Assembly (NCBI GenBank): GCA_938091995.1
Contig: CALKNZ010000064.1
Location: 1-38,847 of the forward strand
Source: an uncultured Luminiphilus sp.
GTDB lineage: Bacteria > Pseudomonadota > Gammaproteobacteria > Pseudomonadales > Halieaceae
Length of the DNA stretch: 38,847 nucleotides
Direction of reading: 5' to 3'
Made by a program: the position numbers and the translations under genes. The notes below the pieces were generated by a model. It had not been told where the DNA came from, searched no databases, and saw only the letters and a program-made list of their open reading frames with translations. Of the stretch, positions 1 through 9,423 are shown piece after piece. The stretch's first letter is position 1. Each line of letters starts with the position of its first letter.

Positions 1-819
1 TTTAATTTACTGGGTGGCGAAGTTCGCGAGACGACTGGCTTTGAAAGTACGGCAATCGCAAAAGGTGAGTCGCTCTTCGATACCGCTAGAGTGTTGAGTG
101 GTTATTCTGATGTCATTGCAATGCGCCATCCCGCTGAGGGCTCGGTGGCTGAGTTTGCCCAGGGGAGTCGTGTACCTGTGATTAATGGTGGTGATGGTGC
201 CAACGAGCACCCCACCCAAGCATTGCTTGATCTGTATACCATTCGCAGTGAACTCGCGGATCGAGGGCGCACGCTCGATACCTTGCGCGTAGCCATGGTG
301 GGGGATTTAAGATTTGGCCGAACAGTGCACTCGCTTTCGCGGTTGCTGCAATTGTTTCAAGGGGTGAAAATTCATTTGGTTTCTCCACCCGAGCTTAAGA
401 TGCCCGGAGAGATTGTCGAGGAACTCCGGTCGGGCGGTCATGATGTGTTGGAGACCGATAGCCTTGAGTCGGGTATTGCAGATGTCGACATTGTTTACTC
501 AACGCGCCTGCAGGAAGAACGCTTCAGCACCCGAGCAGAAGCAGACGCCTACAGAGGTCGATTTCGATTAAACCAGGGTATCTATACGGCACACTGTGAA
601 CCCAATACCGTGATTATGCACCCGTTACCTCGGGACTCCCGCGAGGGGGCTAGAGAGTTAGACGTCGATTTAAACGATAACCCTAATCTGGCCATCTTCC
701 GTCAAAGTGATAACGGCGTGTTGGTTCGAATGGCGTTATTTGCGCTAATTCTTGATGTTGTTGAACGTGTTGATGACCACAGCCGGCCCGTAAGCTGGTA
801 CACGGAGCGCAGATTTTGA
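1..819 (+). CDS. pyrB: Aspartate carbamoyltransferase (partial, 5' end outside window)
   Basis: Condenses carbamoyl phosphate with aspartate in the first committed step of pyrimidine synthesis. The frame is open from base 1 without a start, so the N-terminal carbamoyl-phosphate domain with its SxRTR loop lies mostly outside the window. Visible family signatures are the MRHP segment, HPTQ at 208-219 (substrate-binding His), a VGDL..GRTVHSL stretch starting the aspartate domain, and HPLPR at 619-633. The tail runs about 20 residues beyond E. coli PyrB. No pyrI regulatory subunit gene follows, so subunit makeup cannot be told from here. The stop codon overlaps the TTG start of the next gene, suggesting co-translation. 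Ornithine carbamoyltransferase is less likely because the signatures are of the aspartate type. Confidence 0.93.
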   Translation, partial: FNLLGGEVRETTGFESTAIAKGESLFDTARVLSGYSDVIAMRHPAEGSVAEFAQGSRVPVINGGDGANEHPTQALLDLYTIRSELADRGRTLDTLRVAMVGDLRFGRTVHSLSRLLQLFQGVKIHLVSPPELKMPGEIVEELRSGGHDVLETDSLESGIADVDIVYSTRLQEERFSTRAEADAYRGRFRLNQGIYTAHCEPNTVIMHPLPRDSREGARELDVDLNDNPNLAIFRQSDNGVLVRMALFALILDVVERVDDHSRPVSWYTERRF

Positions 820-1442
820 GCGCATTTTCGCCACGCTTTTCGGCCGAAGATGCGCAAGTTCTCGGGCGTGATGTGGTCTATCAGGGTTTTTTTTCTCTGG
901 CAAAGTTGCACCTTACGCACCGTCTTTTTGGTGGCGGTTGGAGTCAACCGCTGACTCGTGAAATTTTTGAACGGGGTGATGCCGTAGCGGTATTACCTTG
1001 GGATCCTGTTCGTGACGAGCTAATTTTAGTCGAGCAGTTTAGGCCTGGCGCCCTTCGTCAGCACGAGAATCCGTGGATGCTTGAACTGGTTGCGGGCATG
1101 GTGGCCGATGGAGAAACAGACAGTCAGGTCGCTAGACGCGAGGCTGCGGAAGAGGCCGGTTGCACACTCGACCAGTTGGAGCTTATTGCCACGTTTTATC
1201 CCAGCGCCGGAGCCTGCTCTGAGCAAATCCGTGCTTTCGTGGGCCGCGTTGTTTCGGCGGGCGTTGGCGAGATTCACGGTCTTGCCGATGAGCACGAGGA
1301 TCTCTTGGTTCATGCTATCCCCAGGGTAGAGGCGTTGCGTATGCTTGATGCAAATACCATAAACAACGGACATACGCTCATTGCTTTGCAATGGTTGGCA
1401 CGTCATGGCGAGGCCCTTCGTGAGCAATGGCTGAGCAATTAG
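816..1442 (+). CDS. nudF: ADP-ribose pyrophosphatase, Nudix family
   Basis: Hydrolyses ADP-ribose to AMP and ribose 5-phosphate. The protein has 208 residues with a perfect Nudix box at residues 94-116: Gly94, Glu100, Arg108-Glu109, Glu112-Glu113 and Gly115 follow the GX5EX7REUXEEXGU pattern that binds the metal. After the box comes the FYPSAGACSEQI segment seen in NudF-type ADP-ribose pyrophosphatases, which supports that substrate over other Nudix substrates. The start is TTG at 816, overlapping the previous stop; an in-frame ATG near the N terminus is not available. The 3' end overlaps murJ by 16 bases. The family and fold are certain; the exact substrate rests on similarity. Confidence 0.9.
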   Translation: MSAFSPRFSAEDAQVLGRDVVYQGFFSLAKLHLTHRLFGGGWSQPLTREIFERGDAVAVLPWDPVRDELILVEQFRPGALRQHENPWMLELVAGMVADGETDSQVARREAAEEAGCTLDQLELIATFYPSAGACSEQIRAFVGRVVSAGVGEIHGLADEHEDLLVHAIPRVEALRMLDANTINNGHTLIALQWLARHGEALREQWLSN

Positions 1443-3052
1443 AGACTGATCAAGCTAAAAAGCCAGCTGGTTCAGCCAAGGGGCTGCTCCATTCCAGCGC
1501 ACTGGTGGGCGGCGCCACTATGGTATCCCGAGTCCTGGGACTGGTCCGAGATGTGGTGCTGGCGAATCTAGTTGGTGCCACCAGTAACGCAGACGCTTTT
1601 TTCGTGGCCTTTAAAATACCCAATTTTTTACGGCGATTATTCGCTGAAGGTGCTTTTGCACAGGCTTTTATTCCCGTTCTCACAGAGACCCGAGAGCAGG
1701 GAGGCTTGAAGGCTGTGCGGGCTTTGGTCGATCGGGTGACAGGGGTTCTCGGCGGGGTTCTCCTTGCACTCACGACAGGAACGATCTTGGCTGCGCCTTT
1801 AGTCGCTCTTGTCTTTGCTCCCGGGTTTGCCAGCGATGCGAATAAGCTCAGCCTTACTGCAGACTTGATTAGAATTACTTTCCCGTATCTATTTTTGATT
1901 TCCATGACGGGATTCGCGGGCGGAATCTTAAATGCCTATGGCCGGTTTGGAGTGCCCGCCTTCACACCAGTCTTGCTGAACCTTAGCCTGATCGCCGCGG
2001 CTCTTTTTTTAGCCCCTGCACTTGAGGAACCCGTTTATGCCCTGGCAGTGGGTGTTATGGTGGCGGGGCTGCTGCAAATGTTGTTCCAAATTCCGTCTTT
2101 ATATGGCCTCGATCTGGTGCCACGACCGCGCTGGGATACTCAGCATCCCGGTGTAAGACGTATTTTGACGCTGATGATTCCGGCCTTATTCGGTGTCTCC
2201 GTAAGCCAAATTAATCTGCTGCTCGATACGGTATTGGCTTCGTTGCTTCCGGCTGGGAGCGTATCTTGGCTGTACTATTCTGATCGATTGACAGAGCTGC
2301 CCTTAGGTATCTTCGCTATCGCGGTTGCCACTGTGATTTTGCCCAATTTGTCCTCACAGCGTGCTCGAGCAAAGGCCGCCGATAAAGATCCCGCCTTTAC
2401 CGCGACCTTGCATTGGGCGCTGGGCCTGATTGTTTTAGTTGCAGTGCCGGCAACCGCAGCTCTCGTTCTTCTTGCAAAACCCATATTGACCACGTTATTT
2501 CAGTACGGGGCGTTTAGCCCAAGCGATGTTGCAAAGGCTGCTTGGTCCCTTCGAGCTTACGCTTTTGGTTTGACCGCGTTCATGCTTATCAAGGTGCTGG
2601 CTCCGGGTTATTACGCCCGCCAAGATATGAAAACACCGGTGCGTATAGGTATCATCGCCATGGTGGCTAATATGCTGATGAATCCGCTGTGTATTTTTCC
2701 ACTGATGTGGATGTTTGATCTCGGTCATGTCGGCCTGGCGCTTGCGACTAGTTTATCGGCCTGGCTCAACGCAGGCTTGTTGTATCGAGGGCTAAGGCGT
2801 GAGGGCTTATTACTGGGTATCACACGGCAGCGGCTATCCCGTACAGCCCATATAGTTATCGCGATCATGGTCATGCTGGGGGTGCTGTGGCTTGGCCTGC
2901 CCGAGGCGGGGTGGTGGCAGGGAGCCGTTGCACTTTCCAGGGCACTGGCAATGGCAGCGCTGGTAATAGCGGGTGGTCTAGCTTATGGAGTAACCCTTTG
3001 GTGCTTAGGGTTACGGTTACGAAATCTTAAAAGTCCGGCCGTACTATTGTGA
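1427..3052 (+). CDS. murJ: Lipid II flippase MurJ
   Basis: Moves lipid-linked peptidoglycan precursor across the inner membrane; belongs to the MOP exporter superfamily with 14 membrane helices. The 541-residue protein has the MurJ N terminus: SRVLGLVRD (Arg35 and Arg41 match arginines needed for lipid II transport), ADAF at 55-58 and PNFLRRLFAEGAF at 65-77. Hydrophobic segments continue to the C terminus. ATG at 1427 lies inside nudF, so translation is probably coupled. Followed after 83 bases by ribF, as in Pseudomonas; rpsT, which sits near this pair in many gammaproteobacteria, is not in the gap. Confidence 0.96.
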   Translation: MAEQLETDQAKKPAGSAKGLLHSSALVGGATMVSRVLGLVRDVVLANLVGATSNADAFFVAFKIPNFLRRLFAEGAFAQAFIPVLTETREQGGLKAVRALVDRVTGVLGGVLLALTTGTILAAPLVALVFAPGFASDANKLSLTADLIRITFPYLFLISMTGFAGGILNAYGRFGVPAFTPVLLNLSLIAAALFLAPALEEPVYALAVGVMVAGLLQMLFQIPSLYGLDLVPRPRWDTQHPGVRRILTLMIPALFGVSVSQINLLLDTVLASLLPAGSVSWLYYSDRLTELPLGIFAIAVATVILPNLSSQRARAKAADKDPAFTATLHWALGLIVLVAVPATAALVLLAKPILTTLFQYGAFSPSDVAKAAWSLRAYAFGLTAFMLIKVLAPGYYARQDMKTPVRIGIIAMVANMLMNPLCIFPLMWMFDLGHVGLALATSLSAWLNAGLLYRGLRREGLLLGITRQRLSRTAHIVIAIMVMLGVLWLGLPEAGWWQGAVALSRALAMAALVIAGGLAYGVTLWCLGLRLRNLKSPAVLL

Positions 3053-3135
3053 GTCAATATGACAGGCCCGCTAGGCGCACCTGCGCATTGTTTTCTATAT
3101 ACTTGACTCATTATTCGTCGACCTGTAGTTGAACC

Positions 3136-4077
3136 ATGGACTTGATCCGCGGCCTGCACAACCTACGACCCGAGCACCGAGGCTGCGCTGTGACCGTAGG
3201 CGCTTTTGATGGTATTCATCTGGGACATCAGGCGGTGCTTTCCCATTTATCTTCCTGTGCCCGTGATCGCAATTTACTGTCGACGGTGATCGTGTTTGAG
3301 CCGCTGCCCAGAGAATATTTTCGGCCACTAGAGGCCCCTCCTAGAATTACAAATTTTCGGGAGCGACTGGCACTTCTCGCTAGCACGGGTGTTGATAGAG
3401 TTTTGGTTCTAAAATTTAATGAAGAATTGCGGGGCATGAGTGCGGAGGATTTTGTCAGCCGTGTTTTTGTAGACGGCTTGGGGGCAAGGTATATTGCCCT
3501 TGGCGATGATTTTCGATTCGGTAATAGTCGAGAGGGCGACTATGATTACGTCCGGACACTCGCTGAAAAGTTTGATTACGAAGTTCAACCGACGGGCACC
3601 TTGGAAATAGCCGATGCCCGTGTCAGTAGCACACGCATTCGCTCGGCTTTGGTTGAGGGTAATTTTATTGAGGTGCAGCAGTTATTAGGTCGGCCGTTTA
3701 CTATGACGGGTCGAGTAGAGCATGGGCGTAAACTGGGACGCGAGTTAGGAGCGCCTACAGCTAACATTCGTATTAATCGAATTCGCAGTCCTCTGTCGGG
3801 GGTGTTTGCCGTTCGTGTAGACGGCCCTAATTTGGTGTCGGTAGCGGCCGTGGCCAATGTCGGCACACGGCCCACAGTTGATGAGGGTCTTAAAGCCAAC
3901 CTTGAAGTGCACTTGCTCGATCGTCAGTGTGATCTTTACGGTCAGCGACTTGAAGTCCGCTTCCTGCACAAGTTGCGAGAGGAAATAAAGTACGAATCCC
4001 TCGATGCCTTAAAGGAAGGTATCGCCAAGGATATTGATAATGCCCGCCATTGGCTGGCTCAACCCGGCCATAGCTAA
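3136..4077 (+). CDS. ribF: Bifunctional riboflavin kinase / FAD synthetase
   Basis: Phosphorylates riboflavin to FMN and adenylylates FMN to FAD in the cytoplasm. The 313-residue protein has both domains. The N-terminal nucleotidyltransferase shows VGAFDGIHLGH at 21-31 (the HxGH nucleotide-binding motif), GDDFRFG at 123-129 and SSTRIR at 164-169. The C-terminal kinase domain shows GRELGAPTAN at 201-210, the flavin/ATP site. The start MDLIRGLHNL aligns with E. coli RibF, so ATG 3136 is preferred although its ribosome binding site is weak. ileS follows after 12 bases, the usual order. Confidence 0.96.
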   Translation: MDLIRGLHNLRPEHRGCAVTVGAFDGIHLGHQAVLSHLSSCARDRNLLSTVIVFEPLPREYFRPLEAPPRITNFRERLALLASTGVDRVLVLKFNEELRGMSAEDFVSRVFVDGLGARYIALGDDFRFGNSREGDYDYVRTLAEKFDYEVQPTGTLEIADARVSSTRIRSALVEGNFIEVQQLLGRPFTMTGRVEHGRKLGRELGAPTANIRINRIRSPLSGVFAVRVDGPNLVSVAAVANVGTRPTVDEGLKANLEVHLLDRQCDLYGQRLEVRFLHKLREEIKYESLDALKEGIAKDIDNARHWLAQPGHS

Positions 4078-4089
4078 TAGTTTTAAAGT

Positions 4090-6894
4090 ATGAGTGATTA
4101 TAAAAGCACCTTAAATTTGCCTCAGACGGATTTTCCGATGAAGGCTAACTTATCTCAGCGAGAGCCCCAGCGCCTTAAGCAATGGCAGGAAATGGATCTC
4201 TATGGATTGATCCGGGCGGCCGGCGCCGGCAAGCCTAAGTTCATTCTTCACGATGGCCCCCCCTACGCTAATGGCGAGCTTCACATTGGCCACGCGGTCA
4301 ATAAAATTCTCAAAGACTTTATCGTCAAGTCACGCACCATGTCGGGCTTCGATGCACCGTATGTGCCCGGCTGGGATTGCCATGGTTTGCCTATCGAGCT
4401 TAATGTTGAGAAGAAAGTGGGTAAGCCCGGGCACAAAATATCAGCCTCTGAGTTTCGTCAACGCTGTAGAACTTATGCGGCGGGGCAGGTCAAGCAGCAG
4501 GCAGAAGATTTCAAGCGAATGGGCGTTGTCGGTGACTGGGATAACCCCTATTTGACGATGAACTTCGATTTTGAGGCGGAGATCGTTCGTACTTTGGGCC
4601 GGATTATCAGCAACGGTCATTTGCATAAAGGTTTCAAACCGGTGCATTGGTGCCTCGATTGCGGTTCTGCCTTGGCCGAAGCCGAAGTCGAATATCAGGA
4701 TAAAATTTCATCTGCCGTCGACGTCGCATTTCCAGCGACGGACAGCGCGGCATTTCATCAGGCCTTTGGTTCGGATGGAGAAGAGCCTGTTGACGTGGCC
4801 ATCTGGACAACGACCCCCTGGACCTTAGCTGCCAACAGGGGGGTCAGTATTAGTGCTGACCTTGATTATGTTTTATTGCGGGTTGGCGCGCGTGCCGTTG
4901 TTATCGCTGAGGCGCTGGTAGAGGCCTGTGCTAAGCGCTATGAGATTGATGAGCCCATGATTCTTGCAAGGGCCAAGGGACAGCAGTTAGACCGCCTGAC
5001 GGTGTTCCCGCCTTTCGCTGATATCGCAGTACCGCTGATGCTGGGCAGTCATGTGACTACAGAGGCCGGCACTGGCTGCGTTCACACGGCACCTGCTCAC
5101 GGTCTTGAGGATTTCGAGATCGGCAAAGCCTACGATTTAGAAGTTTATAATCCCGTTGGTGGTAATGGCATTTACCTGCCCGGAACACCGGTCCTGGAAG
5201 GTAAGCATATTTTTAGAGCCAACGATGAGATCGTCGCAGAGCTCAAAACGAGAGAAAGGCTGCTTGCGCATTTACCCTACGAACACAGTTATCCCCATTG
5301 CTGGCGCCACAAAACACCGATTATCTTTCGTGCGACTCCCCAGTGGTTTATCAGTATGTCCCAAGGAGGCTTGCTCAGTGAAGCCGAGCAAGCGGTTGAT
5401 GGCGTGCGCTGGATTCCTGATTGGGGTCGAGCGCGTATTGATGCAATGTTGGGAGGCAGACCTGACTGGTGTATTTCCCGTCAGCGAACCTGGGGCGTGC
5501 CCATTACCTTATTCGTACATCGAGAAACCGGCGAGCTACATCCCAGAACAACCGACCTCATAGCGGAGGTGGCTGATCTTATCGCTGCCTCGGGAATTGA
5601 CGCCTGGTTTGATCTTGACCCTGCGGTTCTATTGGGGGACGAGGCTGACCAATACGATAAAGCCAGCGACACACTGGATGTTTGGTTTGACTCTGGCGTG
5701 ACGCACGCTTGCGTACTGCGACAGCGCGACGCACTGCAAGCGCCGGCGGATCTTTATTTAGAGGGCTCTGATCAACATCGTGGCTGGTTTCAATCCTCCC
5801 TTTTGACCGGTATTGGTGCTTTTGGTGAGGCGCCCTATCGCTCTGTGTTGACCCATGGGTTTACGGTCGACGGGGAGGGACGCAAGATGTCCAAATCTCT
5901 AGGTAATATTATCCCTGCTAAAAAAGCGATGAATGATTTAGGCGCAGATATACTGCGTCTTTGGGTTGCCTCGTCGGATTACAGGAATGAGATCGCAGCA
6001 TCCGATGAAATTTTCAAACGTACCAGTGATGCCTACCGCCGCATTCGTAACACCTCCCGCTTTCTATTATCTAACTTGGCAGGATTTGATCCCGGTGCGC
6101 ACACGCTGCCGGCTGACCAATTGCTGCCCCTTGATCGTTGGATTTGTAGTCGTGCAGGTGACCTGCAGTTAGAGCTTGAGGCGGCCTACGAAACCTATCA
6201 GTTTCACCAGGTGTTTCACCGTATTCATAACTTTTGTGGCGGCGAATTGGGCGGTTTTTATCTCGATATTATAAAAGATCGCCAATACACAACTCAGGTT
6301 GAATCACACGCGCGACGATCAGCTCAAACTGCTATGTGGCACCTTGCCGAAGCCTTGTGTCGCTGGATAGCGCCTATTTTAAGTTTTACGGCCGAAGAAA
6401 TTTGGGAGAATTTACCGGGTACCCGGGAACGCTCAGTTTTCCTATCAGTTTGGTACGCTGATCTGCCCACTGAAATTACTGACAGTAATTTTGGCAATGC
6501 GTTCTGGGACGAGGTCATCACTGTGCGCCAAGCAGTGAACCGTGCTTTAGAGGCACGTCGTGCAGCTGGCGATCTCAGAGGCAGTTTAGATGCCGAGGTG
6601 GTGTTGTATGCAGAACCTGAACTATTCAAGCGCTTGGAACAATTGGGAGATGAACTTCGGTTCGTGCTAATTACCTCAGAGGCAACACTCAAGCCCGCAG
6701 CAGAGGCGCCCGCCGATGTCGTCGACAGTGATGTGGCCGGATTGGCTGTGGCTGTTGCCGTTTCAGGGCACGAAAAATGCGAACGCTGCTGGCATCGGCG
6801 ACCTGACGTCGGTGATAGTCAGGCTCATCCTACGTTGTGCGAGCGCTGTATCGATAATATCGAGGGGCCGGGTGAGCATCGCCACTATGCCTAA
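4090..6894 (+). CDS. ileS: Isoleucyl-tRNA synthetase
   Basis: Charges tRNA-Ile with isoleucine; class I synthetase of the bacterial (E. coli-like) type with an editing domain. The 934 residues match the usual length. HIGH is at residues 65-68 and KMSKS at 599-603, the two halves of the ATP site. An editing-domain WTTTPWTL segment lies near residue 240. The C terminus carries a zinc site formed by Cys897, Cys900, Cys917 and Cys920 (CERCW and LCERC). The last bases overlap lspA, which is the classic ileS-lspA arrangement. Confidence 0.98.
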   Translation: MSDYKSTLNLPQTDFPMKANLSQREPQRLKQWQEMDLYGLIRAAGAGKPKFILHDGPPYANGELHIGHAVNKILKDFIVKSRTMSGFDAPYVPGWDCHGLPIELNVEKKVGKPGHKISASEFRQRCRTYAAGQVKQQAEDFKRMGVVGDWDNPYLTMNFDFEAEIVRTLGRIISNGHLHKGFKPVHWCLDCGSALAEAEVEYQDKISSAVDVAFPATDSAAFHQAFGSDGEEPVDVAIWTTTPWTLAANRGVSISADLDYVLLRVGARAVVIAEALVEACAKRYEIDEPMILARAKGQQLDRLTVFPPFADIAVPLMLGSHVTTEAGTGCVHTAPAHGLEDFEIGKAYDLEVYNPVGGNGIYLPGTPVLEGKHIFRANDEIVAELKTRERLLAHLPYEHSYPHCWRHKTPIIFRATPQWFISMSQGGLLSEAEQAVDGVRWIPDWGRARIDAMLGGRPDWCISRQRTWGVPITLFVHRETGELHPRTTDLIAEVADLIAASGIDAWFDLDPAVLLGDEADQYDKASDTLDVWFDSGVTHACVLRQRDALQAPADLYLEGSDQHRGWFQSSLLTGIGAFGEAPYRSVLTHGFTVDGEGRKMSKSLGNIIPAKKAMNDLGADILRLWVASSDYRNEIAASDEIFKRTSDAYRRIRNTSRFLLSNLAGFDPGAHTLPADQLLPLDRWICSRAGDLQLELEAAYETYQFHQVFHRIHNFCGGELGGFYLDIIKDRQYTTQVESHARRSAQTAMWHLAEALCRWIAPILSFTAEEIWENLPGTRERSVFLSVWYADLPTEITDSNFGNAFWDEVITVRQAVNRALEARRAAGDLRGSLDAEVVLYAEPELFKRLEQLGDELRFVLITSEATLKPAAEAPADVVDSDVAGLAVAVAVSGHEKCERCWHRRPDVGDSQAHPTLCERCIDNIEGPGEHRHYA

Positions 6895-7414
6895 TTCATC
6901 GGGGTTCACGTCTCGAGCAGCCCTTTGCGGCTATGGTTTGGCGGTGGTCGTATTGATCTTGGATCAACTAACAAAGCACTGGGCATCGGCTACCTTGGTT
7001 TACAGAGATCCGATTGCTGTGACGTCGTGGTTCGATTTCATGTTGGCTCACAATACTGGAGCAGCCTTTAGTTTTCTGGCAGACGCGGGTGGCTGGCAGC
7101 GCTGGTTCTTTACCGTGGTGACCTTGGTGGTCAGCGTCATTTTGGTGGTCTGGTTGTCCCGGTTATCTCGGTCTCAATTATGGCTAGGTTTTGGGCTGGG
7201 CCTCATTTTAGGTGGCGGACTGGGTAATCTCTGGGATCGCATGGCTTTGGGCTACGTTGTAGATTTTGTCTCGCTGCACTACCGTAATTGGTATTGGCCG
7301 GCATTTAATGTTGCCGATTCGGCGATTTCAGTCGGTGCAGTATTGTTAATTGCCGATAGCTTTTTTCCGAAAAAGGTATCGGCTAGCGAAAATAAAGGAG
7401 TGGCAGATGGATGA
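6887..7414 (+). CDS. lspA: Lipoprotein signal peptidase (signal peptidase II)
   Basis: Removes the signal peptide from diacylated prolipoproteins in the inner membrane; needed for BamD encoded in this same window. With ATG 6887 the protein has 175 residues and four hydrophobic helices. Catalytic aspartates are Asp126 (GYVVDF) and Asp144 (FNVADS); GNLWDR and the [11 protein letters not shown] segment are also conserved. The frame is open further upstream inside ileS, but family length points to ATG 6887 or GTG 6872; a GAGGGG sits before the GTG and a GGTGAG before the ATG, so the start is not fully settled. Overlaps ileS by 8 bases and fkpB by 8 bases. Confidence 0.94.
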   Translation: MPNSSGFTSRAALCGYGLAVVVLILDQLTKHWASATLVYRDPIAVTSWFDFMLAHNTGAAFSFLADAGGWQRWFFTVVTLVVSVILVVWLSRLSRSQLWLGFGLGLILGGGLGNLWDRMALGYVVDFVSLHYRNWYWPAFNVADSAISVGAVLLIADSFFPKKVSASENKGVADG

Positions 7415-7856
7415 TTTGATGATTAGCGAAGGAACGCGTGTCACCCTGAATTTTGCCTTGGTGCTTGATGACGGTTCTGAGGTCGACTCAAACTTTGAAA
7501 AAGAACCAGCCTCCTTCGCCGTGGGCGATGGCTCTTTGTTGCCTGGTTTTGAGCGGGCCCTGTTTGGCCTCAAGTCAGGGGACGAAGCCACGCTGGAGAT
7601 CTTGCCCGAGGAGGGTTTTGGTCAGCCCAATGATAATAATCTCCAGACAATCAAGCGCGATCAATTTGCTGTCGACGCAGAACTTGAAGAAGGTATGGTA
7701 TTTTCCTTTGCTGACGCGGCGGGGGGCGAATTGCCTGGGGTTGTAAAAGCTTTCGATGCCGATGAGGTGACCGTTGATTTTAATCACCCGCTGGCAGGGC
7801 GCACCTTATCCTTCCGAGTTGTTATCCATAACGTTGAGGTGGCAGAGCTGCATTAA
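7407..7856 (+). CDS. fkpB: FKBP-type peptidyl-prolyl isomerase, SlpA family
   Basis: Catalyses proline cis/trans isomerisation and acts as a chaperone; cytoplasmic, SlyD-like subfamily without the metal-binding tail. The start is ATG 7407 because AAAGGAG at 7394-7400 sits 6 bases ahead; the frame is open upstream but only into lspA. The 149 residues include the FKBP opening ([17 protein letters not shown]), [11 protein letters not shown], GxPEEGFG-type flap start (LPEEGFG) and [11 protein letters not shown], which are typical for this family. It overlaps the lspA end and its stop overlaps the open frame of ispH, as in E. coli lspA-fkpB-ispH. Confidence 0.94.
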   Translation: MDDLMISEGTRVTLNFALVLDDGSEVDSNFEKEPASFAVGDGSLLPGFERALFGLKSGDEATLEILPEEGFGQPNDNNLQTIKRDQFAVDAELEEGMVFSFADAAGGELPGVVKAFDADEVTVDFNHPLAGRTLSFRVVIHNVEVAELH

Positions 7857-7888
7857 TGCGTTCTGCGAGTAATGAGGAGGCGGTAAGT

Positions 7889-8842
7889 ATGGATGTATTG
7901 CTGGCTAATCCCCGGGGCTTTTGTGCTGGTGTCGATCGCGCCATTGATATCGTAAATCGTGCTCTCGAGGTTTTTGGTCGCCCTATTTATGTACGCCATG
8001 AGGTTGTGCATAACCGGTTTGTCGTTGATGATCTTCGTGATCGTGGTGCGGTTTTTGTCGAGGAGCTTGATGAAATCCCCGATGATGCCATTGTCATCTT
8101 CAGTGCCCACGGTGTCTCCAAGGCTGTGCAGGAAGGTGCGCGGCAGCGAGGCTTACGCGTATTTGATGCGACTTGTCCCCTAGTCACTAAGGTGCATGTT
8201 GAAGTAGCTGCTTTTAGTGATCATGGCCGTGAGTGTGTACTTATTGGTCATGCCGGTCATCCTGAAGTCGAAGGAACCATGGGTCAGTACGATGCCTCCG
8301 CCGGTGGACAGATGTATTTGATTGAAGACGAGGCGCAAGTGGCAAGCCTCGAGGTTCAAAACCCTGAGAACTTGGCGTATGTAACGCAGACAACGCTGTC
8401 TGTCGACGATACGGCTCGGGTCATTGACGCTCTTCGCAAACGGTTCCCTAGAATTGAGGGGCCGCGCAAGGATGATATTTGTTATGCCACCCAAAACCGC
8501 CAGGATGCGGTGAAAACCCTCGCGGAAAAAGTAGAGGTTGTGTTGGTGGTAGGCTCTACCAATAGCTCCAATTCGAACCGTTTAAGAGAGCTAGCGGAAC
8601 GCTGCGGTGCCCAAGCGTATTTGATCGACAATGCACAGCAGATAAGCGCCGAGTGGCTCAGTGGTGTTACCGGCGTTGGTATTACTGCAGGCGCCTCTGC
8701 GCCTGAAGTTTTAGTTGCGGCCGTGATCGATAGGCTGCGAGAAGAAGGTGTGGTTAACGTTGAAAATTTAGACGGACGTCCTGAAAATATCACCTTTTCC
8801 CTGCCCAAGGCGTTGCGTATACCTGTGACTCAAGTGGAGTAG
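7889..8842 (+). CDS. ispH: 4-hydroxy-3-methylbut-2-enyl diphosphate reductase
   Basis: Last enzyme of the MEP isoprenoid pathway: converts HMBPP to IPP and DMAPP with a 4Fe-4S cluster. Cluster cysteines are Cys12 (GFCAG), Cys96 (DATCPL) and Cys198 (DDICYATQ). Substrate-site residues His41, His124 and Glu126 (HAGHPEVEG) are present. The frame opens at 7856, overlapping the fkpB stop, but GAGGAGG at 7874-7880 sits 8 bases before ATG 7889, and starting there gives [14 protein letters not shown] as in E. coli IspH (317 residues against 316). I therefore choose 7889. Confidence 0.97.
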   Translation: MDVLLANPRGFCAGVDRAIDIVNRALEVFGRPIYVRHEVVHNRFVVDDLRDRGAVFVEELDEIPDDAIVIFSAHGVSKAVQEGARQRGLRVFDATCPLVTKVHVEVAAFSDHGRECVLIGHAGHPEVEGTMGQYDASAGGQMYLIEDEAQVASLEVQNPENLAYVTQTTLSVDDTARVIDALRKRFPRIEGPRKDDICYATQNRQDAVKTLAEKVEVVLVVGSTNSSNSNRLRELAERCGAQAYLIDNAQQISAEWLSGVTGVGITAGASAPEVLVAAVIDRLREEGVVNVENLDGRPENITFSLPKALRIPVTQVE

Positions 8843-8913
8843 GCAGCCTTTTCAGGTGAGCTTTGGCGGTATTTGAACTGGCATGCTGCCCTCGGCACCT
8901 CTAATCTCTTGCT

Positions 8914-9423
8914 ATGATTATCGCTAGGGCATCAAGACGAAGGTGTCGTGCTTTTTCCCTGATTGAATTGCTAGTTGTTCTCGCCATAGTGAGCCTTATG
9001 GCTAGCCTGACGGCACCTTCGCTCCGTGAGCAAGTACAGTCATGGCGACTGCGTACGTCGGCAATTCAACTGGTATCGGCGATTTGGCTCGCACGAGCAA
9101 CAGCATTGCGCTCGGGACAGAAAATCGTGTTGTGCCCTTTAACTGACAATCGCTGTGGCGGTTTGTATCAGGAGGGGTTTGGCGTTTTCAGCGGGGAGGG
9201 GACCTTACTCCATCAATACCCATCTCGATCTGGGGTTTCGGTCACAAACCGGATCGGTTCGCGTCCGGAATCTCAAGCTGTGGTCTGGAATGAAGCTGGA
9301 CTGGGTAGTCGCAACGCAACTTTTCTTTTTTGCGCTAAAAATACTCAAACGAATTGGGCGGTCGTTTTAAATCGCGTCGGTAGGCCCCGCTTGCGACAAG
9401 ATTGGGGTATCTGTCCCTCCTAA
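8914..9423 (+). CDS. Type IV pilus minor pseudopilin, FimT/GspH family
   Basis: A minor pilin-like protein expected in the inner membrane and at the tip complex of type IV pili. The 169-residue sequence has a short basic leader (residues 1-13, rich in Arg) followed by FSLIELLVVLAIVSL, a class III prepilin helix with Glu at +5. The residue before the cleavage point is Ala13, not the usual Gly. The rest is a GspH/FimT-type soluble domain ending in GRPRLRQDWGICPS, with four cysteines. Its position next to pilR matches the fimT site of Pseudomonas. Its stop codon overlaps the stop of pilR on the opposite strand. I give no symbol because FimT and FimU cannot be told apart. Confidence 0.85.
   Translation: MIIARASRRRCRAFSLIELLVVLAIVSLMASLTAPSLREQVQSWRLRTSAIQLVSAIWLARATALRSGQKIVLCPLTDNRCGGLYQEGFGVFSGEGTLLHQYPSRSGVSVTNRIGSRPESQAVVWNEAGLGSRNATFLFCAKNTQTNWAVVLNRVGRPRLRQDWGICPS

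Noticed and set aside
6716..6886. Longer N terminus for LspA
   Set aside because: The upstream part is ileS read out of frame; LspA family length and the first helix fit a start at 6887 or 6872.
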